Shown here: piece after piece, positions 9,479 to 19,695 of the stretch | Position numbering within the stretch: position 1 is the first letter of the stretch | How the letters are laid out: each line of letters opens with the position of its first letter | DNA from: Castanopsis chinensis | Taxonomy: Eukaryota > Streptophyta > Magnoliopsida > Fagales > Fagaceae | Length of the DNA stretch: 64,000 bases | Assembly: GCA_032878915.1 (NCBI GenBank) | Contig: JAVQMG010000115.1 | Coordinates: forward strand, 5,236,501-5,300,500 | Reading direction: 5' to 3' | The notes under the pieces: model-generated | The model's database searches: none | Told to the model about the DNA's origin: nothing | The model's input: only the letters and a program-made list of their open reading frames with translations | Position numbers and translations under genes: made by a program

Positions 9479-12236
9479 CTCTATATTTTTGGTCTAGTAT
9501 GAAGTTATTAAAGTCCTTGTAGTTTTGGCTTCTTTTCTTTTTGAAACTTTGACCTGATTTTGGTTTTATTCTTTCTCCCTCCCTCACATTCTCCACCCAC
9601 CCCCCCCCCCCCCCCCCCCCTCCACACACAAACCCCACAAAAAAGAGGCAGCCGTACTGGGTAAAACTATACCGAGTTGTGCATGTAGCTTCCAAATTCA
9701 GCAGAAACACTATAATTTAATTTCTTTTATTTTTGATATGAGAACCTTTTGATGTTTTGCATATGGAATTCAACAAAAACAACCAAGCCTTAGTCTTATG
9801 GGTTATGCTATGAATCCTAAACGGCATATGTAATTCCTTGGTGAATTTGTTGCAAAAATAGTGATAATGAACAGATATTGAGTAGCATCATTTGTGGCCT
9901 TTGTTCTACTTTGGTGTCTCTCTGGTGAAAGTGCAAGAAACAAAGCTCCCTTGATTCTAGTTGGGCTTGTGCTAGCTTTGCCAATACCATTCAATTTCAA
10001 TTCTCTGGTTACAGTAGGTATAACTCACATTTTGGTGATATCTACTTTATTTAAATGTTTTAATCTGGATATACTTTCAACTAGTTTATGTTTGTGTGGT
10101 CCTAATTGGAGTGGGATGGAGAGTGAGGTTGTAGGATCAATTAGGTGCATTTGTAACTTACAACAAACATAGCCTTAGTCCCAAAATTTTGGAGTCAACG
10201 ATAGATCCTCAACATATTAGTTAGGGTTAGCCATATGTATTTTTTGCCTGCATTTTACCCTATATAAAGTCATATTTCCTGTTATTCCCTTAATTGACAT
10301 GCGCTTTTTTATTACTTACTAACTTGATTTTTGGTCTTTCTCTACCGTTTTTCGTTTCCTCAACATGGATAAATTCGCTTGTTCTTACTAGTGCATTAGT
10401 CACTCTCCTCTACATATGACCAAACCATCTTAAGTGACTCCCCCTTGTCTTTTCATTAATAGGGGCTACCCCTATCTTTAGGTGAATTTTCCCATTTCGA
10501 ATGATATCTTTTTGTGTATTTCCACTTATCCACCTCGGTATTCTCATCTCAGCTACATTCATTTTATGAATATGTTGTTTCTTAACAACCAAAATTTTGT
10601 GCCATAAAGTATAAAGCATAGTTAGTCGTATAACTGTCTAATAAAATTTTCCCTTTTAGCTTAATGGGTATTCTACATCACACAACACTGCCGATGCGCC
10701 TATCCGCTTCATCCTATTACCCTCTGATTTACTTCCTCTTCAACTTCTCTATCTTTATGAATTATCGATCCAAGATAACAAACTATTGCTCTTTTGTATC
10801 TCTTAACCATTAAGTCTTAGTGCCCCTTGGTTTCTATTTCTACTTTTACTAAACTTACATTCCATGTACTCTGTTTTAGTCCCACTTGATTGAAAGCCTT
10901 TAGATTCTAGTTAGTCCCACTTGATTGAAAGCCTTTAGATTCTAGAGTGTCTCGCCAAATTTCTAACTTGGCACTGTCCACTTCAAGTTTCATCCACTAA
11001 ACTATTTCATTTGCAAAAAGCATAAACCAAGGGACTTCATCCACTAAAACTAGATCATCTACATTTGTCACTTACTGACCCATGCAAAAAAAAAGATTCT
11101 CTATGATACATTTATTAAGTTTTTCCATTATGAATTATTTAGGGAAAGGAAACCAGCAACATGTGCAACATAGGTTCAAAATGAATCTCTCGGTTGTAAG
11201 CTTAGTTTTGTTGTTAAATGTGTTGAGCTAGATAGATCACAGTTCAGTAAAATACTGTACCTGGATAAATATATGACAGTCAGGTTTTTAAAGTTTCCTG
11301 AAACAACAATCCCTTGTTTCTGCTTGCTTATATAATGATAATGCTGTCAAAATTAACTTGTTTGCTTTGTTTATTCATTTATGTGTTCCATTGAAGTCAT
11401 TGAACTCTTGCAAGATCAGCATAATCAACATGGTGGTTTTTCTCTTCACTTATAATAATGAAAGGAAATTAAAAAGTTTTTTTAACTTTAAGACATGCTG
11501 GTTTCTTTTTAACATGTTTGCATGTTTCTTATCTTATTTTGTGTTTTGCATGTTCCATTCTTGAAGACAAATGACTACTGTGCAATTCCCCAACAACTCA
11601 AAGATCAATTGGGTGAGAGGTATCCTGAAGCAAGGCGAGCATACTTGAAAACTGGGGGGGATTTTCCGTTTCTTTCACGTCCAGATGAAGTCAACTTACA
11701 TCTTCAGGTAGTTATTGTTTCTCTGTTTGCTTACATGTGTATCAGTTGAAGGGCCTGTGTAATGGGCATTCTACAATGTGGCAGCTACACTTAAGGCGGG
11801 TTGGTGTGGAAGCTCGGCCAGACCTGATCCAGGGAATCTCAAGGGGAGGTAGTGGTGCAAGTCCTAGTGAAGAGAATGACAAAGGAGAAGATCCAGATGA
11901 TCCACCCAAGGATGATGGGGAGGTCACTAAAGATCCATCCACAGCTAGTCAGCTCCATCCAGCTCCAGAGAGTTCAGAATCTCATAGTCTAGATGATCAG
12001 CTCCTCAGTAATGCCAGAGTATGTCATTTTGTTAATGAAAATATGCTGGTGCCTTTCTTACCTCATCTATGGGAGACTTTGTTCCTATATTTGCTTTCTC
12101 TTAATCTGGGAGCATTGTACATTACTTTGAGTTATTCTTGGAATTTCAGACAAGTAGTGTAAAAATAGTTGGACATCGTTATTGTATAAACTTACACAAG
12201 CATTTGTTGAAAACCAAGTCTGTTTTGGGTTGCTGA
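6565..12236 (+). CDS. SPG21: Maspardin (SPG21-like alpha/beta hydrolase), C-terminal exons only
   Basis: Five exons join in one frame with GT-AG borders: 6565-6707, 8293-8401, 9261-9368, 11567-11707, 11785-12018. A sixth (12150-12236, stop TGA) is possible; alternatively the fifth reads through to TAA at 12160-12162. The spliced protein begins IHLYGTSLGGFLAQ, which holds the nucleophile motif G-T-S-L-G. It continues with AQHRPRRVRSL, MPWAP, GIRDGPHEPFIADSVDF, YPEARRAYLKTGGDFP and SRPDEVNLHLQ, the conserved order of maspardins, and ends in an acidic tail. Maspardin is a hydrolase-fold protein linked in animals to endosomal sorting (family knowledge); its catalytic role is uncertain. About 100 N-terminal residues normally lie before IHLYG. 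Their exons were not found in the preceding 6.5 kb, so the gene either has a very long 5' intron reaching outside the window or is 5'-truncated. The visible exons are intact, which argues for a working gene. Confidence 0.85.
6871..7075 (-). mobile_element. LINE reverse transcriptase fragment
   Basis: The minus strand encodes a run with GWVYKLSAKVLANRLK then LISNSQNVIIASEQFLGFG, the conserved block of plant L1-type LINE reverse transcriptases upstream of the catalytic FADD motif. Only about 65 codons remain. It lies in the intron between maspardin exons 6565-6707 and 8293-8401, antisense to the gene. It sits beyond the 3' end of the next LINE and so must be a separate insertion or a rearranged piece. 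Confidence 0.75.
7386..7920 (-). mobile_element. 5'-truncated LINE: zinc-binding RT domain and 3' tail
   Basis: On the minus strand 7912-7691 encodes TTWGRILSIDNLMKRDF, then CSGEMVDHLLIHC and a trailing W, the zf-RVT domain found at the C-terminus of plant L1-type ORF2. Decayed coding continues to about 7500 (ASMIWLVWNDRN, then a stop). The element ends in an A-rich tail (7386-7445, read on the minus strand). AGCTGAACAGAAC at 7374-7386 and AGCTAAGCAGAAC at 7942-7954 differ at two positions and may be the target duplication. It is antisense within a maspardin intron. Confidence 0.8.
8120..8164. repeat. (AC)n microsatellite
   Basis: Uninterrupted CA dinucleotide run in the intron before the second maspardin exon. 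Confidence 0.95.
9404..9477 (+). mobile_element. 3' end of an RTE-type LINE with TG-rich tail
   Basis: CCCCAAAATTTTGGGACTAAGGCTT followed by a TTGTTGTGTGTG... run is the 3' terminus typical of plant RTE-type LINEs, here as a very short sense-strand remnant just after the third maspardin exon. The same CCAAAATTTTGGGACTAAGGCT wording ends the longer copy at 10145-11100 on the other strand. Confidence 0.6.
9600..9620. repeat. Poly-C run
   Basis: About 21 consecutive C residues in a maspardin intron; copy number in any assembly is unreliable here. Confidence 0.9.
10145..11100 (-). mobile_element. RTE-type LINE remnant, C-terminal RT region and 3' end
   Basis: The minus strand, read from about 11090 to 10400 with frameshifts and stops, encodes pieces recognisable from plant RTE-type LINE polyproteins. 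They are a decayed PWFMLFANEIV where FADD would stand, AKLEIWRDTLESKGF, TKTEYMECKFS, then HIHKMNVAEMRIPRWISG, IRNGKIHLKIGVAPI and HLRWFGHM. The 3' end near 10150 reads CAAAATTTTGGGACTAAGGCT on the minus strand, followed by a TTTGTTGT tail. The element fills much of the intron 9369-11566 of maspardin, antisense to it. It is clearly inactive: the catalytic aspartates have changed. Confidence 0.75.
10876..10945. repeat. Perfect 35-bp tandem duplication
   Basis: The 35-bp segments 10876-10910 and 10911-10945 are identical. Each begins TTAGTCCCACTTGATTGAAA and ends TTCTAG. The duplication lies inside the LINE remnant and must be younger than most of its decay. Confidence 0.95.
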
Positions 12237-12259
12237 TGTTTCTGAATTCTGTTGCACTT

Positions 12260-13256
12260 TTGGCATTTTAGATTGTGCTATAATTTAATGTGATTTTTGT
12301 ACATTTCAAGATGATTTCTTGTACTCTTAAATAAGTAAGATGTTAGCCATGTGAAGTATATGTTATTTATTTTTGAACATTATCAATTACGTGCTCTCGG
12401 GTTGCGGTGAATAGCAGAGGATTGAGGGGAAATTGTCAATTTTTGGGTTGTGATATGTGAAAACTCGAAGAATGAATTACAGAATTAATTGAAATAAATG
12501 TTGAAGTAGAACACAGATATATGCCGATTTAAATCTTTAAGTAGCTTGTCACATCAAATGAAAAGGGAATACTTGAATAGCCTAATATAAGCAATTAATA
12601 TTAACATTCTTCTATATTATTTAATGTGATTTTTGTACATACCAAGATAATTTCTTGCACTCTTAATTAAGATGTAATCTTCTTTAATTAAGCCATGTGA
12701 AGTACTACGTCCACAACATTTTTACAACATTTTTACAACAAATCAGAGGTGGTTAGATGTTATTGGTTTAAATTTGAACTTATTGCTGAAATTACTTTTC
12801 TACCCCACCATTAATAACCCGTAACAACTTGCCACATAGGATTTGTTGTAAAAATGTTGTGAAAATGTTGTGGACATAGCATTTTCCTATTTTTTTTCAA
12901 ATATTATCAATCACGTTCCAGGTTGTGATGAATCAGAGAGGGAAGATGAAGGCGAAATTGTTGCAAACCACCATTGTTCCATTAAGCTTTTTGGGTTTGT
13001 TTGGAAAATATGAGGACTTTGTTTTATCTTGTAGGCTATAGAGTAGCGCTTATAAGAAATTGGGAATTTCCCCTTGTAGATTGGCACTATTGAAATCATT
13101 TTTTGTGTAGGTTGATGGGTTAATGCCCTTGCATGGAAGCTAAATCACGCTAATTTTCTAAGTTGTGATATGTGAAAATGATCTCGAAGAAAGAGTAGAG
13201 AAATAATTGAAAAAAAACGTAAAAGTAGCACTCTCATTAAATCTTTTTTTCTTTTT

Positions 13257-13289
<33 letters not shown>

Positions 13290-13695
13290 GATAAACCTTA
13301 AACTCACACATTAAATCTTTAAGTAGCTTGTCAAAGCGGATGAAAAGGGAATATGCAAATAGCCTAATACAAGCAACTAATATTATCATTCTTGTATATT
13401 ATTTAATGTGATTTTTGTACATTCCAAGATGTTTTCTTATACGCTTAATTGAGTAAGATGTAATTAAGTAATCTTCTTTATTTAAGCCATATGAAGTATA
13501 TTATTTATTTTCAAACATTTTCAATCATGTTCCCCGGGTTGTGGTGAATAACGGAAGGAATACACGTTAAGACTCTGCTTCATCTTGTAGGCTATAGAGC
13601 AACGCTTATACGAAATTGGGAATGTCTCCCTGCAGATTGGCACTATTGAAATTTGTGTAGGTTGATGGGCAATTGCCCTGGCATGGAAGGTAAAG
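12260..13695. repeat. Three diverged tandem copies starting in the maspardin 3' UTR
   Basis: Landmarks recur in order: TTTAATGTGATTTTTGTACAT (about 12287, 12618, 13402), GCCATGTGAAGTA, TATCAATCACGTTCC/GGGTTGYGGTGAAT (about 12383, 12907, 13520), TTGTAGGCTATAGAG (about 13029, 13588), CACTATTGAAAT, GTAGGTTGATGGG. The copies differ in length because a MITE (12709-12875) inserted in the second and a poly-T run (about 13250-13287) grew in it. The first copy begins about 25-50 bp after the likely stop codon at 12236, so the 3' UTR and flank seem to have been multiplied. Confidence 0.75.
12709..12875. mobile_element. 167-bp MITE with 36-bp terminal inverted repeats
   Basis: Left end 12709-12744 begins GTCCACAACATTTTTACAAC; the right end 12840-12875 is its reverse complement with one mismatch over 36 bp. 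The two arms contain the same internal doubling of ACAACATTTT. A TA lies close to each end, so a TA target duplication is possible but not proven. It interrupts the second copy of the surrounding tandem repeat, so it is younger than the duplication. Confidence 0.8.
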
Positions 13696-13799
13696 TCTTG
13701 TTTGGTTACATCATAACTCATAGTCCATATCACATATCTCATAACTCTTAATTCATATCTATTACCCAATTTTCACTTAACTTAGTGTGTGTGTGTGTG

Positions 13800-14060
13800 G
13801 GATAAACTGAAATTTTCAGCTTAGTTTTACTATTATTCATGAATTCTATTGCATCTTTTGATACTATTCATTGGTCCTATTGTATTATTCAGCATATTTT
13901 TTAAACTTTTTGTTCTATATTTTCAATAAAAAGTTTTTAATTTCAGCTAAATAAGCTATTTCCAAACGAACACTACTGAAAGTACTGTAGATAAAGGTAA
14001 AAATTAGCTGAATAGTTCATTAGGACCCATGAATAGTATCAAAAAGTGCAGTAAGACTCA
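13800..14060. mobile_element. MITE left half, split by the large LTR element
   Basis: GGATAAACTGAAATTTTCAG at 13800, running to TATTCATGA at 13842, matches in inverted orientation the stretch 41084-41127 beyond the LTR nest (about 35 of 43 positions agree). These are therefore the two arms of one MITE. The duplication ACTCA (14056-14060 and 41079-41083) marks where the outer retrotransposon entered it. Upstream, 13694-13790 resembles another MITE family (CTTGTTTGG, then repeated CATAACTCAT), so the left end may be chimeric. Confidence 0.65.
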
Positions 14061-14368
14061 TGTGTGGGCCTTTTTTTGCAAATGTTAGGCTAGGCCGCCT
14101 GCTGTTACACTAGGCCCAAAGATTTCTGGATTAGGGAGTTAGGACAGGTCTAAGAGCAACCCTCCTTGGTTTGGCTTGTGCGTAAACGATGCCTCTGTTT
14201 GTCAGGCCTTGATCACATGTCTATGGCAGACAGAACTATACATTAACTACGGTAGACAAATATAATAAAGATAATAATAAAAAAAAAATTCTTTACGATT
14301 TAGACAGAAGTAAGTAATGGGCTTTGATAAGGAATGCCCTTTTTATGAAACAACAACAAAATGGTAGG

Positions 14369-15169
14369 TGTAGTGCCAACGGGCCCAAGATATGTATTGG
14401 GCCGGGCCGAAGGTTCTAGCGAGGTGGAAAGCCCAACCCAATAGCATGGGTGGTCCGAGGACACGATAAGTCCCACCTATGAAGTAACATTACAAAAGAA
14501 AAATGCCATGCATGAGCAGAACATCACGAAACATGATGTCCGAGGATGGCCAAGTCCTCGGCAACATGCTGCCGAGGACGAGGCGAATGATCTGGCAGCT
14601 CAAGGGCATCCGTACTGAAGACCTTGGACACAAAGACTAAGAAAACGAGAATAGGAGTTAAAAGGGAATGACAGACAAATATCAAAGATAAAGCTGCTAC
14701 CACCGCATTGAAGACTCTATACCTACCTCTCTGGCCGCATTAATGGGGAAGTGACGCCTGAATGTTGGAGTTCAGCCTTATACCTACCGCCAAAGACTTT
14801 GGTAGAAAGGGGTGATGGGACAAGTATCTAAAAGAGGCACCTAATCCACACGTGTAAGAAAGAAGGATAAGGAGGAAGGCCTATAAAAGGTGAGGGAAGA
14901 AGAAAGAAAAAGGGGGAGAGAAAAAGACAGAGACACAAGAGAGAAATTGTAAGGAGAGGCCAAAGATAGTCCTCAGCATGTATATATATGATACAATTTT
15001 CACCCATGGACGAGGAGAAAGCATGAGTTCTGTGATTTAATCTATCTTTCGCGTTATCTACCATCCATAAACTTAGATTAGAAGCTCACTCTCTATAAAT
15101 TCATTGTTTTGGGCTCATTAGGCTGGTTACGAAAGTGCAACTTCAGCCCAACGCAACTTGTGTCCTACA
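14369..15169 (+). repeat. 5' LTR of the inner element
   Basis: Begins TGTAGTGCCAACGGGCCC and ends GTGTCCTACA. A TATA box CTATAAAAGG stands at 14881, followed by a purine-rich leader, which fits the LTR promoter. The primer site follows two bases after the end. Confidence 0.95.
14882..14888 (+). promoter_or_regulatory. TATA box of the inner LTR promoter
   Basis: TATAAAA preceded by GGCC, placed about 290 bp before the LTR end and repeated unchanged at 25461-25467 in the other LTR. Orientation matches gag and pol. Confidence 0.6.
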
Positions 15170-15171
15170 AT

Positions 15172-15189
15172 TGGCACCGTCTATGGGAA
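15172..15189 (+). other. Primer binding site of the inner element
   Basis: TGGCACCGTCTATGGGAA starts two bases after the LTR. The TGGCRCCGTCTRTGGGAA form is common in plant Tat-type elements. The tRNA it pairs with cannot be settled without a tRNA set from the species. Confidence 0.7.
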
Positions 15190-15213
15190 TCTTGTGTTGT
15201 GGCGCAGATAACG

Positions 15214-16799
15214 TGATGGCAGGTTCAAATCCAGACCATGCAGAATCTCTGGGATCTCAGCACGAAGATCCTTTTCAACATTTAGAACAGATGGGAGATC
15301 GAGAGGGTAGTGTCCACACAGGGCGAACTGCCAGCAATCACTCACAAGGTGGAAGCAGAATCTTTCATAAAAGTGGTACTAAGGCCATGCAGAGAGAAAT
15401 TGACTAGCTGAAGAGGAAGCTGCGTCGTGCTAAGCGTAAGCGGACACCTTCAGTATCTGATTCTTCCTCGGACGACTCCCAGAGCAGTGGTTATAAAACC
15501 AGGTCAAGAACTCCTCTTAGTGAAACTTTCTCATACCAAGAGGGAAGTCTTCACGATAGAATGAGCAAGAGGCCCCCTCCCAGGAGCTTGGGCAGTGATG
15601 CTATGGGAAAGGCGTTGCGTCAGCTTTCCAAATCGCCTTTCACACGTCAGATTGAGAGAGGAAAACTTCCTCGCCATTTCACGCAACCAAACTTCACCAT
15701 TTACAATGGCAGTACAGACCCAGTAGAACACGTAAGTCATTTCAATCAACGCATGGCAGTCTATTCAAACAACGAAACCTTGATGTGCAAAGTATTCCCC
15801 TCGAGCTTGGGGCCTGTTGCGATGAGATGGTTTAATGGCTAGAAAGCAAATTCCATTGATTCCTACATGGAACTCACAATGGCATTCGGGTCTCACTTTG
15901 TGACGTGCAGCCGAGTACCTCGTCCTCTGGACTCGTTACTATCCATGACCATGAGAGAGGGCGAAACCCTGAAAACTTACTCGGATAGATACTGGGAGGC
16001 ATTCAATGAGATTGACGGTGATTTTGATGAAGTGGTAGTTAACACTTTCAAGGTCAGCCTCCCAATCGATCATGATTTAAGAAAATCTTTGACCAAGAAA
16101 CCAGTAAAAACAGTTCGTTGGCTTATGGACCGTATTGACGAGTATAAGCGAGTTGAGGAGGATCAACAGCAGAGCAAGGGGAAAATGAAAGTTGTCCCTC
16201 AGGAAAGGAGGGATTTTAAGACAGAAAGATACAACAGCAAGTGGCCACGGAGGGATTTTGCTGGCCAGTTTAGGTTGGCTCTTCCTCAGACAGTAAATGC
16301 TGTGTTTCGTGAGCTAGTACAGCAGGTGTTGGAGAAGATTTGTCGTGAGCCATACTTTAGGTGGCCTAATAAAATGATAGAAGACCCTATGAAATGTAAT
16401 CAGAACCTCTATTACAATTATCATCAGGATAAGGGTCACACCACGGAGAACTGTAGGACCTTGTGGAATTATCTGGATCAGCTGGTCAAAGAAGGGAAGT
16501 TTAGGCAATTTATGAATCGGCCCAATGGACAAGGCACACAATCTGGTTCTGTGAATCAAGGCAGCAACACTCTAAGACCTCCATTAGGCACAATCAATGT
16601 CATCCTTGCTGCTCCAGGTCGAACGGGATCTTGCCCTACCAGAGTAATGTCAGTGACGCGTCAACCCGCCGAAGACCTCAGCTCTGAGCCGAAGACTTCA
16701 GCTCCGAGCCGAAGAGGATTAAAGGGAATCCTTCGCCCATTTTGGGATTTTCCGAGGAGGATGAGATTAGCACTATTCAACCGCACGACGACGCACTAG
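15214..16799 (+). pseudogene. Gag of the inner element, broken
   Basis: One frame runs from ATG 15214 through TAG stops at 15405-15407 and 15840-15842 to about 16799. Between the first stop and the capsid region it is basic and serine-rich (KRKLRRAKRKR then SDSSSDDSQSS). The capsid-like retrotransposon gag region (about 15640-16150) contains FTIYNGSTDPVEHVSHF, a phrase typical of plant Tat gag, and ends near LTKKPVKTVRWLMDRIDEY. The nucleocapsid knuckle (near 16410) reads YYNYHQDKGHTTENC: the first Cys of the usual motif has become Tyr, so zinc binding would be impaired. The frame is lost near 16742 where the protease frame begins. Gag would form the particle that packages element RNA. Confidence 0.85.
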
Positions 16800-17518
16800 T
16801 TATCATGCTAAGGATAGGGGGTTACGATGTAAAAAGAGTGATGGTTGACCAAGGGAGTGGAGCTGATATTATGTACCTGGACTTGTTCAAGGGGCTTAAT
16901 TTGAAACCCGAAGATCTTACGGCTTATGACTCATCATTGATAAGTTTTGAAGGGAAGGCTGTCATTCCAAAGGGACTAATTCGGTTACCTGTGTAAGCAG
17001 GACCAGTGGTGGTGGATGTAGACTTTATTGTGGTGGACGCTTACTCCCTTTATACGGCCATAGTGGCAAGGCCATGGTTACATGCCCTAGGGGCTGTGTC
17101 ATCAACCCTGCATGTTAAGGTGAAATTCCCGTATGGGGATATAGTGGAAGAGATAGTTGGAAGCCAATCCATGGCCAGACAATGCATAACGGCAGCAATT
17201 ATGCATCAGGCCAAGCAGGAGTCCCGAGCCTCGGCCGAAAGAAATTTGTAGCAATTAACTTCCTCGACCAAGCCAAAGGTGGCCGAGGTTGAGGAGCCTG
17301 GGTGTGAAAGCCTGGAGAAGGTGCTTATCGCTGAAGATATGGAGAAGTTCTTCCAGGTAAGAAGTCAATTGCCACTTCAAGAAAGGGAGGAACTAGTCAG
17401 ATTTCTGAAGCAGAACCTTGATGTATTTGCGTGGGATGCCTATGAAGCCCCAGGAGTTGATCCAAATTTTATCTGCCATCACTTGAACGTAAATCTGGCA
17501 GCAGTGCCGAAAAGGTAA
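16742..17518 (+). pseudogene. Aspartic protease region of the inner element, broken
   Basis: This is shifted by one frame relative to gag. The motif VMVDQGSGADIMY (near 16843-16880) is the retropepsin active site, with D-x-G-S in the usual place. Then follow SFEGKAVIPKGLIRLPV, an in-frame TAA (16994-16996), and DFIVVDAYSLYTAIVARPWL, the conserved C-terminal half of the domain. Further in-frame stops stand at 17249-17251 and 17516-17518, the last just before the RT. The linker FFQVRSQLPLQEREELVRFL and the phrase VFAWDAYEAPGVDP are the usual lead-in to RT in Tat elements. The enzyme would cut the Gag-Pol polyprotein; this copy could not be translated whole. Confidence 0.8.
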
Positions 17519-17549
17519 CCACCTCGGCGCTCATCCAGAAGCATGCCAA

Positions 17550-19053
17550 TGCTGTTAGGGAGGAGGTACTAAAACTTAAAAAGGCAGGTGCTATTAAAGA
17601 GGTATTTTACCCAGAATGGTTAGCGCACACAGTGGTAGTAAAGAAGAAGAATGGGAAGTGGAAAGTATGTGTGGATTTTACAGACTTGAATAAGGCTTGT
17701 CCTAAAGATTCGTTTCCAATGCCTCGCATAGATCAGTTGGTGGATGCTACTATAGGACATCCTCGGATGAGCTTTCTAAATACTTTTCAAGGTTACCACC
17801 AAATACCTTTAGCTCTAGAAGACCAGGAGAAAACAGCATTTGTCACTCCCACAGGAAACTACCACTACAAGGTGATGCCCTTCGGCTTGAAGAATGATGG
17901 GGCTACTTATCAGAGAATGATGATACAGATGTTTGAACCCCAATTGGGAAAGACAATCGAAGTATACGTAGATGATATAGTGGTCAAAAGTAAAAATATC
18001 TCGGCTCGTATACCAGACCTGGATAGCACCTTTCAGAAGCTGAGAAAGCATAAGCTACGTCTTAATGCATCTAAATGTTCCATTGGAGTTGGATTTGGTA
18101 AATTCTTGGGCTATATGGTGACACATAGGGGAATCGAGGTCAACCCTGCCCAAGTCAAAGCAATTAATAGCTTGCAGCCACCTCGGAATCCAAAGGAGGT
18201 GCAGAGATTGACCGGGATGACCGCTGCCCTCAACAGATTTATCTCACAGTCTGCTGATCGGTGTAGACCATTTCTCCAATTATTGAACAAGTGGAAAGGA
18301 TTTGTATGGACAAAGGAATGTGCCGTCGGCTTTCAGCAACTTAAGGATTATCTTTCATGTCCTCCTATCATGTCTCGGCCTGAAGTTGATGAAGTTCTAT
18401 TTGCATATATAGCAGTGGCAAGCCATGCCGTTAGTTTGGTGCTGATAAAGGTCGACGAGAATGTACAGAAGCCGGTTTACTATGTGAGTAAATCCTTACA
18501 TGAAGCCGAGGTGCGTTATCCACCATTGGAGAAGGCAATCCTGGCCGTAGTGCATGGTACGCGTAAGCTCACCCACTATTTCCAGTCTCATACGGTGATT
18601 GTTTTGACTCAACTTCCCCTCAAAGCTATACTCCGAAGTGCAGATTATATAAGTAGGATTGCTAAGTGGGGAACTATTTTGGGCTCTTTTGACATCAAGT
18701 ACATGCCTTGCATTTCAGTAAAAGGTCAGGTGTTAGCTGATCTAGTCGCAGAATTTGCCAAACCCACAATAGAAGATAATGCCAAGAACATGGACATTGA
18801 TAAAAAATCAGTCGGTATGATTGCGTGCAAAGGACCCCCAGTGTGGACTGTTTATGTTGATGGAGCTGCAAATCAAAGGGGATCCAGGGTAGGATTGGTA
18901 ATTATGACCCCAGAAGGTCTCATGCTGGAAAAATCCTTGAGATTGGGATTCTCGGCTACTAACAACGAAGCTGAGTATGAGGCTTTATTAAAAGGACTGG
19001 ACATGGTTCAGAAAATGGGCAGAAAAGATCTGCAAGTGTTCTTGGATTCGTAA
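17550..19053 (+). pseudogene. Reverse transcriptase, RNase H and start of archaeal-type RNase H (inner element)
   Basis: One long frame follows a shift near 17545. RT motifs in order: AHTVVVKKKNGKWKVCVDFT, NKACPKDSFPMPRID, the FQGYHQIPL block, GNYHYKVMPFGLKN, ATYQRMM, and the catalytic IEVYVDDIVVKSK (near 17957-17995) with both aspartates present. RNase H follows (KPVYYVSKSLHEAEVRYPPLEK, then RKLTHYFQSHTVIVLT). A second RNase H starts near 18840 with VWTVYVDGAAN and NNEAEYEALLKGL, giving the first Asp and the Glu of the archaeal-type RNase H known from the Tat lineage. TAA at 19051-19053 interrupts it directly after the third catalytic residue (FLDS). This is the best preserved part of the element. 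Confidence 0.9.
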
Positions 19054-19695
19054 CTAGTTGTAGGACAAGTAAAGGGAAAGGTGGAGGCTAGAGATCCGAG
19101 ACTGCAAGAGTACTTAACTCAAGTCAGGTTTTCGCAACGCAAATTTGAATCCTTTACTTTGTCACATGTCCCTAGGAGTAACAATACGCACGCCGACTCT
19201 CTAGCAACTCTTGCCACGTCCTCGGCACAAGGTCTACCCCGGATCATCCTAGTGGAGGACTTACCTAAACCCTCGGGAATGATTGGAGGTATTATCCAGA
19301 TCCATCAGATCAGGGTAGGGCCTAGTTGGATGGACCCCATTGTATCCTTCCTTCAAGATGATATTCTGCCGGAGGAAAAGGTTGAAGCGGACAAGGTGCG
19401 TAGGAAAGCATCTCGTTTTTGGCTGTCCAAGGATCATAAACTGTATAAACGATCTTTTTCTGGGCCATACTTGCTATGTATACATCCTGAAGCGACGGAG
19501 TGGCTTTCGGAAGAGTTACATGAACGAATTTGTGGAAGTCATACAGGAGGAATGTCTTTAGCTCACAGAGCTCTAACACAAGGATATTGGTGGCCCAATA
19601 TGCAACGAGAAGCTCAAAACTATGTGAAGAAGTGTGATCAATGTCAAAGGTTCGCACTAAACATTCATCAGCCTAGGGTGTGCTTAACCCTCTGA
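19054..19695 (+). pseudogene. End of archaeal-type RNase H and integrase zinc domain (inner element)
   Basis: The frame continues after the TAA at 19051. LVVGQVKG, SFTLSHVPRSNNTHADSLATLA holds the last Asp of the second RNase H (HADSLA, near 19190). After a linker comes the integrase H2C2 zinc domain: HERICGSHTGGMSLAHRAL, then GYWWPNM and KKCDQCQRFA (near 19525-19650), with both His and both Cys in place. The frame is lost at about 19675 and ends at TGA 19693-19695. Confidence 0.85.

Noticed and set aside
9378..9710. Frame with poly-Gly and His-Thr repeats
   Set aside because: It is the translation of the poly-C and (GT)n tracts plus a LINE tail.
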